Notes: generated by a model from the sequence alone, not told the origin. A DNA stretch of 5,804 nt from Longimicrobiales bacterium (GCA_028280205.1 JANQME010000075.1:1-5804); one strand, 5' to 3'; numbered from the stretch's first letter, positions 1-5,804 are shown. A program made the numbers and translations.

Positions 1-1606
1 GTTCGACGCCTCCGCCGAGGCGGACGACTACGACGTGACGCTCATCCAGGGCGACGACACGACGACGGTGACCGTCGCCACCACGACGGCGGACTTCGCC
101 GGGGCCGGCGGCGGCTCCTACGAGATGTCGGTCGTCGCATCCAACGACGGAGGTGACTCGCCGGCCACCGAGGCCGAGTTCGAGAACCCGAGCCTCAACC
201 GGTCGTTCTTCGAGACGGCCGGCTTCAACAACATCCTCGCCGACCCGATGATGGACGCTTCGGCGTTCGACTTCGGGACGCAGACGACGCCCCCGGACTT
301 CTCGGCGACGATGCCGACCGGGTACACGGCGGCTACGCTCCCCACGAGCGGCGGCTTCCAGCCGTCCGTCGATGGGCGCACACTCACCCAGACGGCGTAT
401 GCGGGCGCCATCGACCCGGCCGCGGCGACGGGCTGGCACGAGGGGTGGACGATCTGGACGGAAGACGGGGCCGACTCGCGTGACATCACGGGTCTCCCCA
501 CCGACACGCTCGAGGGCGTCATCGCCGCCGACCGGACGCTCTTCTCCGACACGGTGTACGTGCTCGTCCAGCCGACCTTCGTGGGCGTGGACTGTGGCAC
601 CGACGGCTCGGCCGCGGGCTGCGACGAGGTGGACCTCACCATCGAGCCCGGCACGACGATCATCGGCCTCAGCGCCGCCGAGGTCGCCCCGGAGCGGGGT
701 GCCTACCTCGTCGTCAACCGTGGCTCGCGCCTCATTGCGGACGCCACGCCGGGTACGCCGCTGAACGCTCCGGTCGCGCCGACCGAGGCCCAGACGATCG
801 TCTTCACGTCGTCGCAGGCGCCCGGCAGCAAGGCCACCGGTGGCTGGGGCGGACTGGTCATCAACGGCCAGGCCCCGACCAACGCGGGAACCGAGGCCGA
901 GGGTGAGGGTGACTCCGGCCTGTACGGCGGGCCGGACGTCGTCGACGACTCCGGCATCCTGCGCGGCGTGCGCATCGAGTACGCCGGTGACGACGTCACC
1001 CCGACCGACCAGCTCAACGGTCTCGCGCTCCAGGGCGTAGGCGCGGGTACGACGATCTCGTACGTGCAGATCCACTACAACCAGGACGACGGCATCGAGC
1101 CGTTCGGCGGCACGGTTTCCGTCGATCATCTGGTGGTGAGCGGGATCGGTGACGACTCGGTCGACGGCACGGACGGCTACCAGGGCTTCATGCAGTACAT
1201 CATCGGCCAGCACGACGGCATCAACGCCGACAACGGCTTCGAGATCTCCAACAACGGAGACGAAGAAGACGCTACGCCTGTGAGCAGCGCCGTCGTTGCG
1301 AACGCGACGATGATCGGCGCCGGCCAGAACGTGGTGGACGGCTCGATCGGCGGCCCCGAGTCCGACAATGGAATCCAGTTCCGCGAGGGCTCGTACTACC
1401 GCGTGTACAACTCGATCATCACGGGCTTCGGCGAGGGCGGTCTGTGCATCCGCGACGCGCAGACGATCGCCAACGCGCTCGCCCGGATGGGCGGTACGAC
1501 GGATCCGGCGATGTCGCTGTCGGCGGAGGGCCTGATCCTCTGGAACAACCAGGGGGCCGACGACTCCCCCGAGAACTTCGCCGCGTGCGGCGGAGGCTCG
1601 AGCTGA
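1..1606 (+). CDS. Secreted FN3 / parallel beta-helix-like surface protein (5' end missing)
   Basis: The frame is open from base 2 with no stop, so the gene starts outside the window; the GTG at 35 is only an internal valine. 534 residues are visible (residue 1 at base 2). Residues 1-60 look like the end of a fibronectin type III domain (YDVTLI, then SYEMSVVASNDGGDSP). Residues about 60-152 hold FNNILADPM, YAGAID and GWHEGWTIW. Residues about 190-534 start with LTIEPGTTI (212 on) and continue with GGWGGLVINGQAP (from about 280), GLYGGPDVVDDSG and ILWNN (from about 511), features I associate with secreted beta-helix-like proteins of Bacteroidota and Gemmatimonadota. The protein is strongly acidic (about 70 Asp+Glu, one Lys, about 13 Arg), as expected for an extracellular protein. 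A signal peptide would lie outside the window. No catalytic motif is visible, so the function is unknown; an adhesive or surface-structural role is a guess. Relatives are sometimes labelled 'multidrug transporter', which nothing here supports. The coding assignment is very secure, the fold moderately so. Confidence 0.85.
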   Translation, partial: FDASAEADDYDVTLIQGDDTTTVTVATTTADFAGAGGGSYEMSVVASNDGGDSPATEAEFENPSLNRSFFETAGFNNILADPMMDASAFDFGTQTTPPDFSATMPTGYTAATLPTSGGFQPSVDGRTLTQTAYAGAIDPAAATGWHEGWTIWTEDGADSRDITGLPTDTLEGVIAADRTLFSDTVYVLVQPTFVGVDCGTDGSAAGCDEVDLTIEPGTTIIGLSAAEVAPERGAYLVVNRGSRLIADATPGTPLNAPVAPTEAQTIVFTSSQAPGSKATGGWGGLVINGQAPTNAGTEAEGEGDSGLYGGPDVVDDSGILRGVRIEYAGDDVTPTDQLNGLALQGVGAGTTISYVQIHYNQDDGIEPFGGTVSVDHLVVSGIGDDSVDGTDGYQGFMQYIIGQHDGINADNGFEISNNGDEEDATPVSSAVVANATMIGAGQNVVDGSIGGPESDNGIQFREGSYYRVYNSIITGFGEGGLCIRDAQTIANALARMGGTTDPAMSLSAEGLILWNNQGADDSPENFAACGGGSS

Positions 1607-1649
1607 CGCTCGGCAGAGGCTGAAGGTCCGGGTCCGCCCCCGGTCCGCA

Positions 1650-1681
1650 GGGGTGCGGGTGGCACGTGCCACCCGCACCCC
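1650..1681. terminator. Perfect 32-bp palindrome, probable transcription terminator
   Basis: The left arm (1650-1665, GGGGTGCGGGTGGCAC) is the exact reverse complement of the right arm (1666-1681), with no spacer and CACGTG at the centre. In RNA this would form a GC-rich stem of about 14 bp with a 4-nt loop. It lies 43 bp after the stop of the beta-helix gene and 35 bp before the next start, as expected for a terminator insulating the two genes. No T-run follows (TCGTCGTTGG), so it is not a textbook intrinsic terminator. A dimeric DNA-binding site is the alternative. Three GGTCCG copies (1625, 1631, 1642) lie just upstream. Confidence 0.55.
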
Positions 1682-1702
1682 TCGTCGTTGGCCAGCACAT
1701 CC

Positions 1703-1708
1703 AGGAAG
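1703..1708 (+). promoter_or_regulatory. Ribosome binding site deciding the lipoprotein start
   Basis: AGGAAG lies 8 bases before the ATG at 1717. It favours this ATG over the in-frame GTG at 1666, which falls exactly on the right arm of the palindrome, and over the in-frame ATGs at 1726 and 1732. Confidence 0.65.
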
Positions 1709-1716
1709 ACGTTCGA

Positions 1717-2283
1717 ATGCAGACGATGACGATGAACCCTCGCTCGAAGCGACACGCGTCCCGAGGCCTGCCCGCTGTGCTCTTCGCCCTGCTCCTGATT
1801 AGCCCAGTGGCCGCTCTTTCGGCGTGCGGGCCCCGCTCGGAGCTGGCCGCCGGGTCGCCTCTGTCCAACGCGTACCGGTCGCCCGAAGCGCTCGCGGAGG
1901 CCGCGCTGGCCGCGTTGGCCGCGCGCGACGAGGAGGCGCTCCAGGCGCTCCTCATCACTCGTGAGGAGTACGAGACGCTCGTCTGGCCCCTGCTGCCCGA
2001 CAGCCGGGGCAGCTCGACGTTCGACTTCGTGTGGGGGATCTCGAACCCGCGCAACCGGAAGGCCCGGCGCGAGGTGCTCGAGGACTACGGCGGACTCCCG
2101 CTCGAGCTCGTCTCCGTCGATCCGGGCGACGACATCGAGGCGTACGACGGGCTCGTCCTCTACAAGGAGGCGGTCCTCACGGTGCGCAACACGGAGGACG
2201 GGCGAGAAGGACGCATGCGCTTCATGGACGTCCTCATCGAGATGGGCGGCGGCTGGAAGTTCATGAACTTCCGCGAGGGCTGA
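1717..2283 (+). CDS. Small lipoprotein of unknown function
   Basis: 188 aa from the ATG at 1717. The N-terminus is a typical lipoprotein signal: a basic region (RSKRHASR, residues 9-16), a hydrophobic core (about 18-33, LPAVLFALLLISPVAA) and a lipobox LSAC with the acceptor Cys at residue 37. The mature protein would therefore be lipidated and envelope-anchored. It begins with a short flexible linker, then an Ala-rich helical stretch (SPEALAEAALAALAARDEEA, about 54-73), a WPLLP segment, and a C-terminal part rich in predicted strands ending in FMDVLIEMGGGWKFMNFREG. An N-terminal helix followed by strands and a closing 'GGGWKF'-type strand resembles small NTF2-like or lumazine-binding-like domains, but this is only an impression. 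I see no catalytic motif and do not recognise the family. It probably has its own promoter, since the palindrome separates it from the gene before. It converges on ilvE with a 16-bp gap. Confidence 0.85.
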   Translation: MQTMTMNPRSKRHASRGLPAVLFALLLISPVAALSACGPRSELAAGSPLSNAYRSPEALAEAALAALAARDEEALQALLITREEYETLVWPLLPDSRGSSTFDFVWGISNPRNRKARREVLEDYGGLPLELVSVDPGDDIEAYDGLVLYKEAVLTVRNTEDGREGRMRFMDVLIEMGGGWKFMNFREG

Positions 2284-2288
2284 GGCCC

Positions 2289-2315
2289 CGCCGCGACGCT
2301 CAGACAGCCGCGGCG
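2289..2315. terminator. Weak inverted repeat between convergent genes
   Basis: CGCCGCG (2289-2295) and CGCGGCG (2309-2315) are exact reverse complements around a 13-base loop. The repeat spans the 16-bp gap between the lipoprotein stop (2281-2283) and the ilvE stop (2300-2302) and runs into the last ilvE codons. Its place suits a shared terminator, but the stem is short and has no T-run. In such GC-rich DNA a 7-bp repeat can arise by chance. Confidence 0.25.
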
Positions 2316-3250
2316 ACGCCCTCCACCACGGTGAGATACCCGTGCGGGTCGTCGTTCTCGCCCCGCACCGTCTCCAGGAACCGCCGCTGGATGTCGAGCG
2401 TGATGGGCCCGGCCCGTCCCGCGCCGATCTCGATGCGGTCGACGCTGCGTACCGGCGTGACCTCCGCGGCCGTACCCGTGAAGAACATCTCGTCCGCGGT
2501 GTAGAGCGCCTCGCGTGGGACCGGGCGCTCCACGACCTCGTAGCCCAGACCCCGCGCCATCTGGATGACCGCGCTACGCGTGATGCCCACCAACGACGTC
2601 CCGTCGAGCACGGGGGAGACCACGACGCCGTCCACGACGAGGAAGAGGTTCATCCCGCTCCCCTCGCTCACCAGGCCGCTCGGTCCGAGCGCGATCGCGT
2701 CGACGTAGCCGTTCTGGACGGCCTCCATCTTCATGAGCTGCGCGTTCGTGTAGTGCCCGCCGGCCTTCGCCCGTGCGGGGAAGGTGTTCGGCGCCATGCG
2801 CTGCCAAGACGAGACGCAGACGTCCACACCCTTCTCGAGCGCGTCCCGACCGAGGTACGTACCCCACGGCCAGGTGGCCACGTACGTCTCGATCGGGCTG
2901 AGCGTCGGGTTGAGTCCCGGGGTGCCGTATCCGCGCAGGATCATCGGGCGGATGTAGCAGTCGCGCAGACCGTTCTTCCGGATGACGTCCTGACAGACCT
3001 CGATGAGCTCCTCGCGCGAGTACTCCGGCAGCATCCGGTAGATCTTCGCCGAGTCCATGAGCCGGTCGATGTGGGGCTCGAGTCGGAAGACCGCCGGACC
3101 CTTCGGCGTCTCGTAGGCGCGGATGCCCTCGAAGACCGACGTACCGAACTGAACGGCCGTGGCGAGGAGGTGGATCTTGCACTCCTGCCACGCAACGTAT
3201 TCGCCGTCCTTCCAGATCCACTCGGCTTCCTGAAATTCCACAGCGCCCAT
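2300..3250 (-). CDS. ilvE: Branched-chain amino acid aminotransferase (EC 2.6.1.42)
   Basis: 316 aa, close to the 309 aa of E. coli IlvE and alike from end to end. This cytoplasmic PLP enzyme of fold type IV interconverts Leu, Ile and Val with their 2-oxo acids, using glutamate/2-oxoglutarate. Visible landmarks are FGTSVFEGIRAYET (35-48), the long match AKIYRMLP (68-75), VIRKNGL and YIRP (89-102), and WPWGTYLG (127-134). The PLP-binding lysine is K162 in ARAKAGGHYTNAQ. The class-IV signature ALGPSGLVSEGSGMNLF (187-203) holds E196, the residue expected to contact the PLP ring nitrogen. The PLP-phosphate contacts lie in GITR (222-225) and TGTAAEVTPVRSVD (258-271). The ATG at 3250 follows AAGGGA with 8-nt spacing. 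The start overlaps the SDR stop by one base (TGATG), so the gene is probably translated by coupling as the last of a cupin-SDR-ilvE operon. No other ilv or leu genes are in view. D-amino acid transaminase or aminodeoxychorismate lyase are less likely given the close IlvE match. Confidence 0.96.
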   Translation of the reverse strand: MGAVEFQEAEWIWKDGEYVAWQECKIHLLATAVQFGTSVFEGIRAYETPKGPAVFRLEPHIDRLMDSAKIYRMLPEYSREELIEVCQDVIRKNGLRDCYIRPMILRGYGTPGLNPTLSPIETYVATWPWGTYLGRDALEKGVDVCVSSWQRMAPNTFPARAKAGGHYTNAQLMKMEAVQNGYVDAIALGPSGLVSEGSGMNLFLVVDGVVVSPVLDGTSLVGITRSAVIQMARGLGYEVVERPVPREALYTADEMFFTGTAAEVTPVRSVDRIEIGAGRAGPITLDIQRRFLETVRGENDDPHGYLTVVEGVAAAV

Positions 3251-4041
3251 CAGAAGAGTCCCTTGATCCACCCGCCGTCCACGGCGAGCGACTGTCCGGT
3301 GATGTACGAGGCCTGCTCGGAGCAGAGGAAGACCGCGGCAGCGGCCAGCTCCTCCGGCTCCGCGAGCCGGCCCATGGGGACCTCCGAAGCCCAACGCTCG
3401 TAGGCCCCCTCGATCGTGGTGCCGTCGCGCTCCGCGACGGACTCCGCCAAATGTACGAGTCGCTCCGTGCGTGTATAACCGGGAAGCACGCAGTTCACGG
3501 TCACGTTGTCCGGTCCGGCCTCGTTCGAGATCGTCTTCGCGAACCCGGTCACTCCGGCCCTGATCGAATTGGACAGGATGAGGCCCGCGACCGGCTGCTT
3601 CACCGAGATCGAGGTCACGTTCACGATCCTGCCCCAGCGGCGCGCCCGCATGCCGGGCAGCGCGGCCCGTACCAGATTGACCACGCTCTCGAAGTTCTGG
3701 GCGATCGCGTGACGCCACGTCTCGGCCGAGTGATCCTCGAACATCCCGGCCGGCGGCCCACCGGTGTTGGTGACGAGGACGTCCACCCGTCCGAACGCCG
3801 CTTCGGCCGCGGCGATCAGCGCCGCTCCGCCGTCCGGCTCGCTGAGATCCTGCACGACGGCCTCGACCCGCACCTCCGACGCGCGCTCGATCTCCTCCTT
3901 CACGGCGGTGATCTTCTGCTCGGACCGGGAGTTGACCACGAGGTCGGCCCCCTCGGCGGCCAGGAGCTCGGCGATGGCGCGGCCGAGCCCCGCGCTCGAT
4001 CCCGCGACGACGGCGACCTTTCCGTTCAGCCCAAGATCCAT
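3250..4041 (-). CDS. SDR-family oxidoreductase-like protein with atypical catalytic residues
   Basis: 263 aa, the usual length for a classical SDR with a single Rossmann domain, and closest in general look to 3-oxoacyl-ACP reductases. The nucleotide-binding loop is AGSSAGLG (13-20), in place of TGxxxGxG. R39 after the second strand (VVNSRS) hints at NADP(H). QDL (64-66) fits the adenine-contact region, and TNTGGPP (91-97) stands in for NNAG. N116 and the serine region VTSIS (142-146) are present. The usual YxxxK is replaced by SNSIR (157-161): Ser157 (codon TCC) at the Tyr position and Arg161 (AGG) at the Lys position. The downstream helix (AGVTGFAKTISNE) and PGYTRTE are normal. As I recall, an annotated BKR-like SDR subgroup departs from the canonical motifs in this way, so this is likely a conserved variant and not a decaying gene. 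Substrate and activity are unknown. The ATG at 4041 follows GAGAGGA (rc of 4051-4057) by 9 nt. Its stop overlaps the ilvE start. Confidence 0.92.
   Translation of the reverse strand: MDLGLNGKVAVVAGSSAGLGRAIAELLAAEGADLVVNSRSEQKITAVKEEIERASEVRVEAVVQDLSEPDGGAALIAAAEAAFGRVDVLVTNTGGPPAGMFEDHSAETWRHAIAQNFESVVNLVRAALPGMRARRWGRIVNVTSISVKQPVAGLILSNSIRAGVTGFAKTISNEAGPDNVTVNCVLPGYTRTERLVHLAESVAERDGTTIEGAYERWASEVPMGRLAEPEELAAAAVFLCSEQASYITGQSLAVDGGWIKGLF
3259..3264 (-). promoter_or_regulatory. Ribosome binding site of ilvE inside the SDR gene
   Basis: On the - strand AAGGGA lies 8 nt before the ilvE ATG, within the last SDR codons. Together with the TGATG overlap it fixes the ilvE start and suggests translational coupling to the SDR. 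Confidence 0.6.
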
Positions 4042-4092
4042 GACGGCGATTCCTCTCGGACGACTTCCGGGCGATCAGCCCCGGGAGCGTCG

Positions 4093-4482
4093 TCAGTCGT
4101 CCTCGTCGCGGAAGTACGAGTCGGTCCCGTCCAGCCAGTCCTGACGCGGAGGGCTGAAGACGTCGACGTCGAAGGTGTCCTCCAGGGCCTCGGCGCGGTG
4201 GGGCACGTTGGACGGGATGAACATCACCTCTCCGGCCGAGACGACGCGCTCCTCGTACCCGGGCTCACCCTCTTCGCCGATCCAGAAGTGCAGCGCCCCC
4301 TCGACGACCCACGTGAGCTGCTCGTTCTCGTGGTGGTGCTTCGGGACCACGGCGCCCTTCGCCAGGTGGACGTGCGCGAGCATCATGCGCTCGCCCGTGA
4401 AGAGGCGCCGCGTGATCGTCTCGGTCACGCGCTCCAGCTCGATCTCGTCCCATGCCTCGTGTCGCACCAGGCTGTCGCTCAT
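4093..4482 (-). CDS. Small single-domain cupin protein
   Basis: 129 aa, one cupin beta-barrel, probably cytoplasmic. Motif 1 is GAVVPKHHHENEQLTWVVEG (43-62), with likely metal ligands H49, H51 and a nearby Glu (E54 by spacing). Motif 2 is GEVMFIPSNVPHRAE (84-98), with the fourth ligand H95. All metal positions are filled, so the protein probably binds a divalent metal. The C-terminal tail FSPPRQDWLDG (109-119) is one I have seen in many small stand-alone cupins of unknown role. Such proteins range from dioxygenases and isomerases to ligand sensors, so no reaction can be assigned; there is no DNA-binding domain. The frame stays open upstream to a GTG at 4551, but the ATG at 4482 is preferred: GAGGAG lies 4 nt before it, and the upstream residues (Arg/Pro-rich) do not look like part of the domain. 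It is the first gene of the likely cupin-SDR-ilvE unit. Confidence 0.9.
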   Translation of the reverse strand: MSDSLVRHEAWDEIELERVTETITRRLFTGERMMLAHVHLAKGAVVPKHHHENEQLTWVVEGALHFWIGEEGEPGYEERVVSAGEVMFIPSNVPHRAEALEDTFDVDVFSPPRQDWLDGTDSYFRDEDD

Positions 4483-4486
4483 CGGA

Positions 4487-4492
4487 CTCCTC
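4487..4492 (-). promoter_or_regulatory. Ribosome binding site deciding the cupin start
   Basis: On the - strand GAGGAG lies 4 nt before the ATG at 4482. The spacing is slightly short, but the match is strong and no equal site serves the upstream in-frame GTG at 4551. Confidence 0.55.
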
Positions 4493-4499
4493 GGGCGGG

Positions 4500-4536
4500 C
4501 CGTGTCGGACGACCGGATATGCGTCCGCAAACACGG
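4500..4536 (-). promoter_or_regulatory. Hairpin in the cupin leader
   Basis: The 11-base arm 4500-4510 (CCGTGTCGGAC) pairs with 4523-4527 (GTCCG) plus 4531-4536 (ACACGG). This gives an 11-bp stem with a 3-base bulge (4528-4530) and a 12-base loop (4511-4522). It sits 7 bp upstream of the cupin ribosome binding site, in the 129-bp gap (4483-4611) after the permease gene. It could be a leader structure, an operator or a poor terminator of the permease transcript. No T-run follows on the - strand. The rest of the gap shows no clear promoter. Confidence 0.35.
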
Positions 4537-4611
4537 ACCGGACCGTCGCACGGGTTTCGAAGGGGACGCCCAAAGGGTCAGCCCGGACCGCGGATGTCAA
4601 TGGCTCCGTTT

Positions 4612-5804
4612 TCATTCGTTCCGTAACGAGATCGAAGCATCGACACGACCGGCTCGCCGAGCGGGAAGCCACGCGGCGACGGCAGCGGACCCCACGAGGA
4701 GGATCGCGGCGGCCGAGAAGGTGAGCGGATCCGTCGGGGCGACGCCGAAGAGGAGCGAATCGAGCGCGCGGGCGAGCACGAGCGAGACGAGCAGCCCGAA
4801 TGCCACACCGGCGACGGCGAGCACGAGCCCGCGACGCAGGAGGAGGCGGGTCAGCTCCTGGGGCCGGGCACCGAGCGCGATCCGGATCCCGAACTCGCGA
4901 ACGCGCTGAGCGGCTCCGAACGAGACCAGGCCGTACAGCCCCACCGCGGCGAGCGTCAGCGCCAGCGCGGCGAACACGCCCACGAGGTAGCCGATCGTGC
5001 GTGTCTCGCCCATCGACTCGACTACGGCGGCCTCGACGTCGTAGACGGTCGGGACGGGGATCTCCGGATCGATCGCCGCCACGATCTCGCGCATCGTCTC
5101 CGCGTTCGGGGCCGCACCGTCCACCCCCCTCAGGTGGAGGAGCGCGTACGGGACGCCCGCGTGATCGAACGGGTAGAAGACGGCCGGGTTGCCCGGCGAG
5201 CGCAGCGACCGCATCTGGACGTCCGCCGCCACGCCGACGATCCGCCAGGTCAAACCGGCGCGACGGAGCTGCTTGCCAATCGGGTCTTCGCCCGGCCAGA
5301 AGCTGCGGGCGAGTGCTTCGTTGACGACCACGGCCGGCTCGGGCTCCTCACCGAATCCGCCCAGCGCCCGGCCGCGCACGACGGGGATCCCCATGACCTC
5401 GAAGTAGCTCGGCCCGACCACGACGTACTCCGCCTCGACGAAGACCTCGTCCGGAGCGCGGTCTGCGGGCTGGACGGACGCCCGACTGTGGCCGCCGGCG
5501 ATCGGGATCTGGTTGGCCAGCGTCGCTTCCATCCCCGATCGGCTCTGCGCCTCGGTGAAGAGGGCCTCGAAGAACGCCGCGCTCGCCTCCTCGTCGTAGC
5601 GTCCGGTCGTGAAGAGGTCGACCGGCGCCGCGGTCAGCGCCCGCGCGTCGAACCCGGGATCGGCCGAGTGCGCGTTGAGCACGCTGCGACCGAGCAGGGC
5701 GGCCGCGCTCACGAGCCCGAGCGAGAGCCCGAGCTGAGCGACGACGAGGCCGGCGCGCAGGCGCGATCGTCCGCGGGATTGGGTCGACGCGCCTTCGCGC
5801 AGCG
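4612..5804 (-). CDS. ADOP-type MacB/FtsX family permease, C-terminal half (5' end missing)
   Basis: The frame is open to the right edge, so the start is outside; the GTG at 5712 is internal. 396 residues are visible (residue 1 at 5802). The first residues, LREGAS...SRLRAGLVVAQLGLSLGL (to about 30), are what I expect at the join into the second half of an ADOP permease ('RlRsaLVvaQvaLSlvLL'), with a first membrane helix at about 17-38. A large periplasmic MacB-type core follows (about 45-265; DPGFDARAL, YFEVMGIPVVRGR, VVVNEALARSFWPGEDPIGKQL, WRIVGVAADVQ). The FtsX domain closes the protein: helices at about 271-293, 325-344 and 361-380, with the loop motif REFGIRIALGARPQE (302-316). Complete proteins of this type have about 800 residues with two such halves and no ATPase. 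No ATPase gene is in this window. By family analogy it sits in the inner membrane, where such proteins are thought to work in efflux or lipoprotein/envelope transport; the substrate is unknown. A single-unit MacB-type permease of about 400 aa is the alternative, though nearly that length is already visible without a start. Confidence 0.92.
   Translation of the reverse strand, partial: LREGASTQSRGRSRLRAGLVVAQLGLSLGLVSAAALLGRSVLNAHSADPGFDARALTAAPVDLFTTGRYDEEASAAFFEALFTEAQSRSGMEATLANQIPIAGGHSRASVQPADRAPDEVFVEAEYVVVGPSYFEVMGIPVVRGRALGGFGEEPEPAVVVNEALARSFWPGEDPIGKQLRRAGLTWRIVGVAADVQMRSLRSPGNPAVFYPFDHAGVPYALLHLRGVDGAAPNAETMREIVAAIDPEIPVPTVYDVEAAVVESMGETRTIGYLVGVFAALALTLAAVGLYGLVSFGAAQRVREFGIRIALGARPQELTRLLLRRGLVLAVAGVAFGLLVSLVLARALDSLLFGVAPTDPLTFSAAAILLVGSAAVAAWLPARRAGRVDASISLRNE

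Larger units (their letters stand above)
2300..4482 (-). other. Putative three-gene transcription unit: cupin, SDR, ilvE
   Basis: The three genes share a strand, in the order cupin, SDR, ilvE. The cupin-SDR gap is 51 bp and holds the SDR ribosome binding site but no clear hairpin terminator. The SDR and ilvE overlap by one base. A 129-bp gap separates the cupin from the permease gene upstream, which is where a promoter could lie. I see no convincing -35/-10 pair there. Co-transcription is inferred from spacing. Confidence 0.6.

Noticed and set aside
1666..1716. Longer lipoprotein start at GTG 1666
   Set aside because: The GTG is the first base triplet of the palindrome's right arm and has no ribosome binding site. 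The ATG at 1717 has AGGAAG 8 bases upstream and gives a normal lipoprotein signal.
1419..2054. 211-codon open frame on the - strand across the beta-helix end and the lipoprotein
   Set aside because: It is antisense to two supported genes, runs through the palindrome, and is rich in Arg/Ser/Pro as expected for a wrong frame of GC-rich DNA.
2342..3403. 353-codon open frame on the + strand opposite ilvE
   Set aside because: It is a shadow of the clear ilvE reading frame in high-GC DNA. The translation is Arg/His/Asp-rich with no recognisable domain, and no independent support is seen.
4483..4551. Longer cupin start at GTG 4551
   Set aside because: The added residues are Arg/Ser-rich and outside the cupin fold, they run through the hairpin, and the ATG at 4482 has GAGGAG just before it.
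4572..4600. TTGACA on the - strand (4595-4600) as a -35 box for the cupin operon
   Set aside because: No -10-like sequence is found at 16-19 nt spacing; the bases there read CCCTTT. It lies 113 bp from the cupin start, and a chance match is likely.
3451..4626. 391-codon open frame on the + strand opposite the SDR and cupin
   Set aside because: It crosses two well-supported - strand genes and their intergenic gaps, has biased low-complexity composition, and shows no family motif.
1..5804. CRISPR array, tRNA, rRNA, insertion sequence ends or integrase
   Set aside because: No spaced direct repeats, cloverleaf, transposase motif or terminal inverted repeats were seen. The short GGTCCG copies at 1625-1647 are too small to call a repeat element.

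Overview
The window is high-GC bacterial chromosomal DNA with strong G/C preference at third codon positions. Three things together suggest a Gemmatimonadota- or Acidobacteriota-like organism: an orphan MacB/FtsX-type permease of the ADOP kind, a very acidic secreted beta-helix protein with a WGGLVINGQAP motif, and a lipobox-bearing envelope protein. This placement is an inference from gene families; the window holds no rRNA or other marker gene.

Layout: two genes on the + strand converge on four genes on the - strand. On + are (a) the 3' part of a secreted FN3/beta-helix protein, running in from the left edge and ending at 1606; (b) a perfect 32-bp palindrome at 1650-1681, probably its transcription terminator; and (c) a small lipoprotein of unknown function, 1717-2283. 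Only 16 bp separate (c) from the end of the first - strand gene. On -, read from high to low coordinates, are (d) the C-terminal half of an ADOP-type permease, 4612 to beyond the right edge; (e) a small cupin, 4093-4482; (f) an SDR-family oxidoreductase-like protein, 3250-4041; and (g) a branched-chain amino acid aminotransferase (ilvE), 2300-3250.

The cupin, SDR and ilvE genes look like one transcription unit. The cupin-SDR gap is 51 bp, and the SDR stop and ilvE start share a base (TGATG). IlvE makes or degrades Leu/Ile/Val with 2-oxoglutarate/glutamate. The SDR keeps the fold but lacks the Tyr and Lys of the catalytic YxxxK. The cupin keeps a full set of metal ligands. A joint small-molecule role is possible but unproven. 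The beta-helix protein, lipoprotein and permease are all envelope or exported proteins with no obvious link to the operon.

I found no CRISPR array, tRNA, rRNA, insertion sequence or integrase, and no stretch over 300 bp without a gene. Nothing here amounts to a clear new system. The best second-look items are the catalytically atypical SDR in a coupled operon with a cupin and IlvE, the unexpected segment order of the beta-helix protein, and the perfect palindrome.
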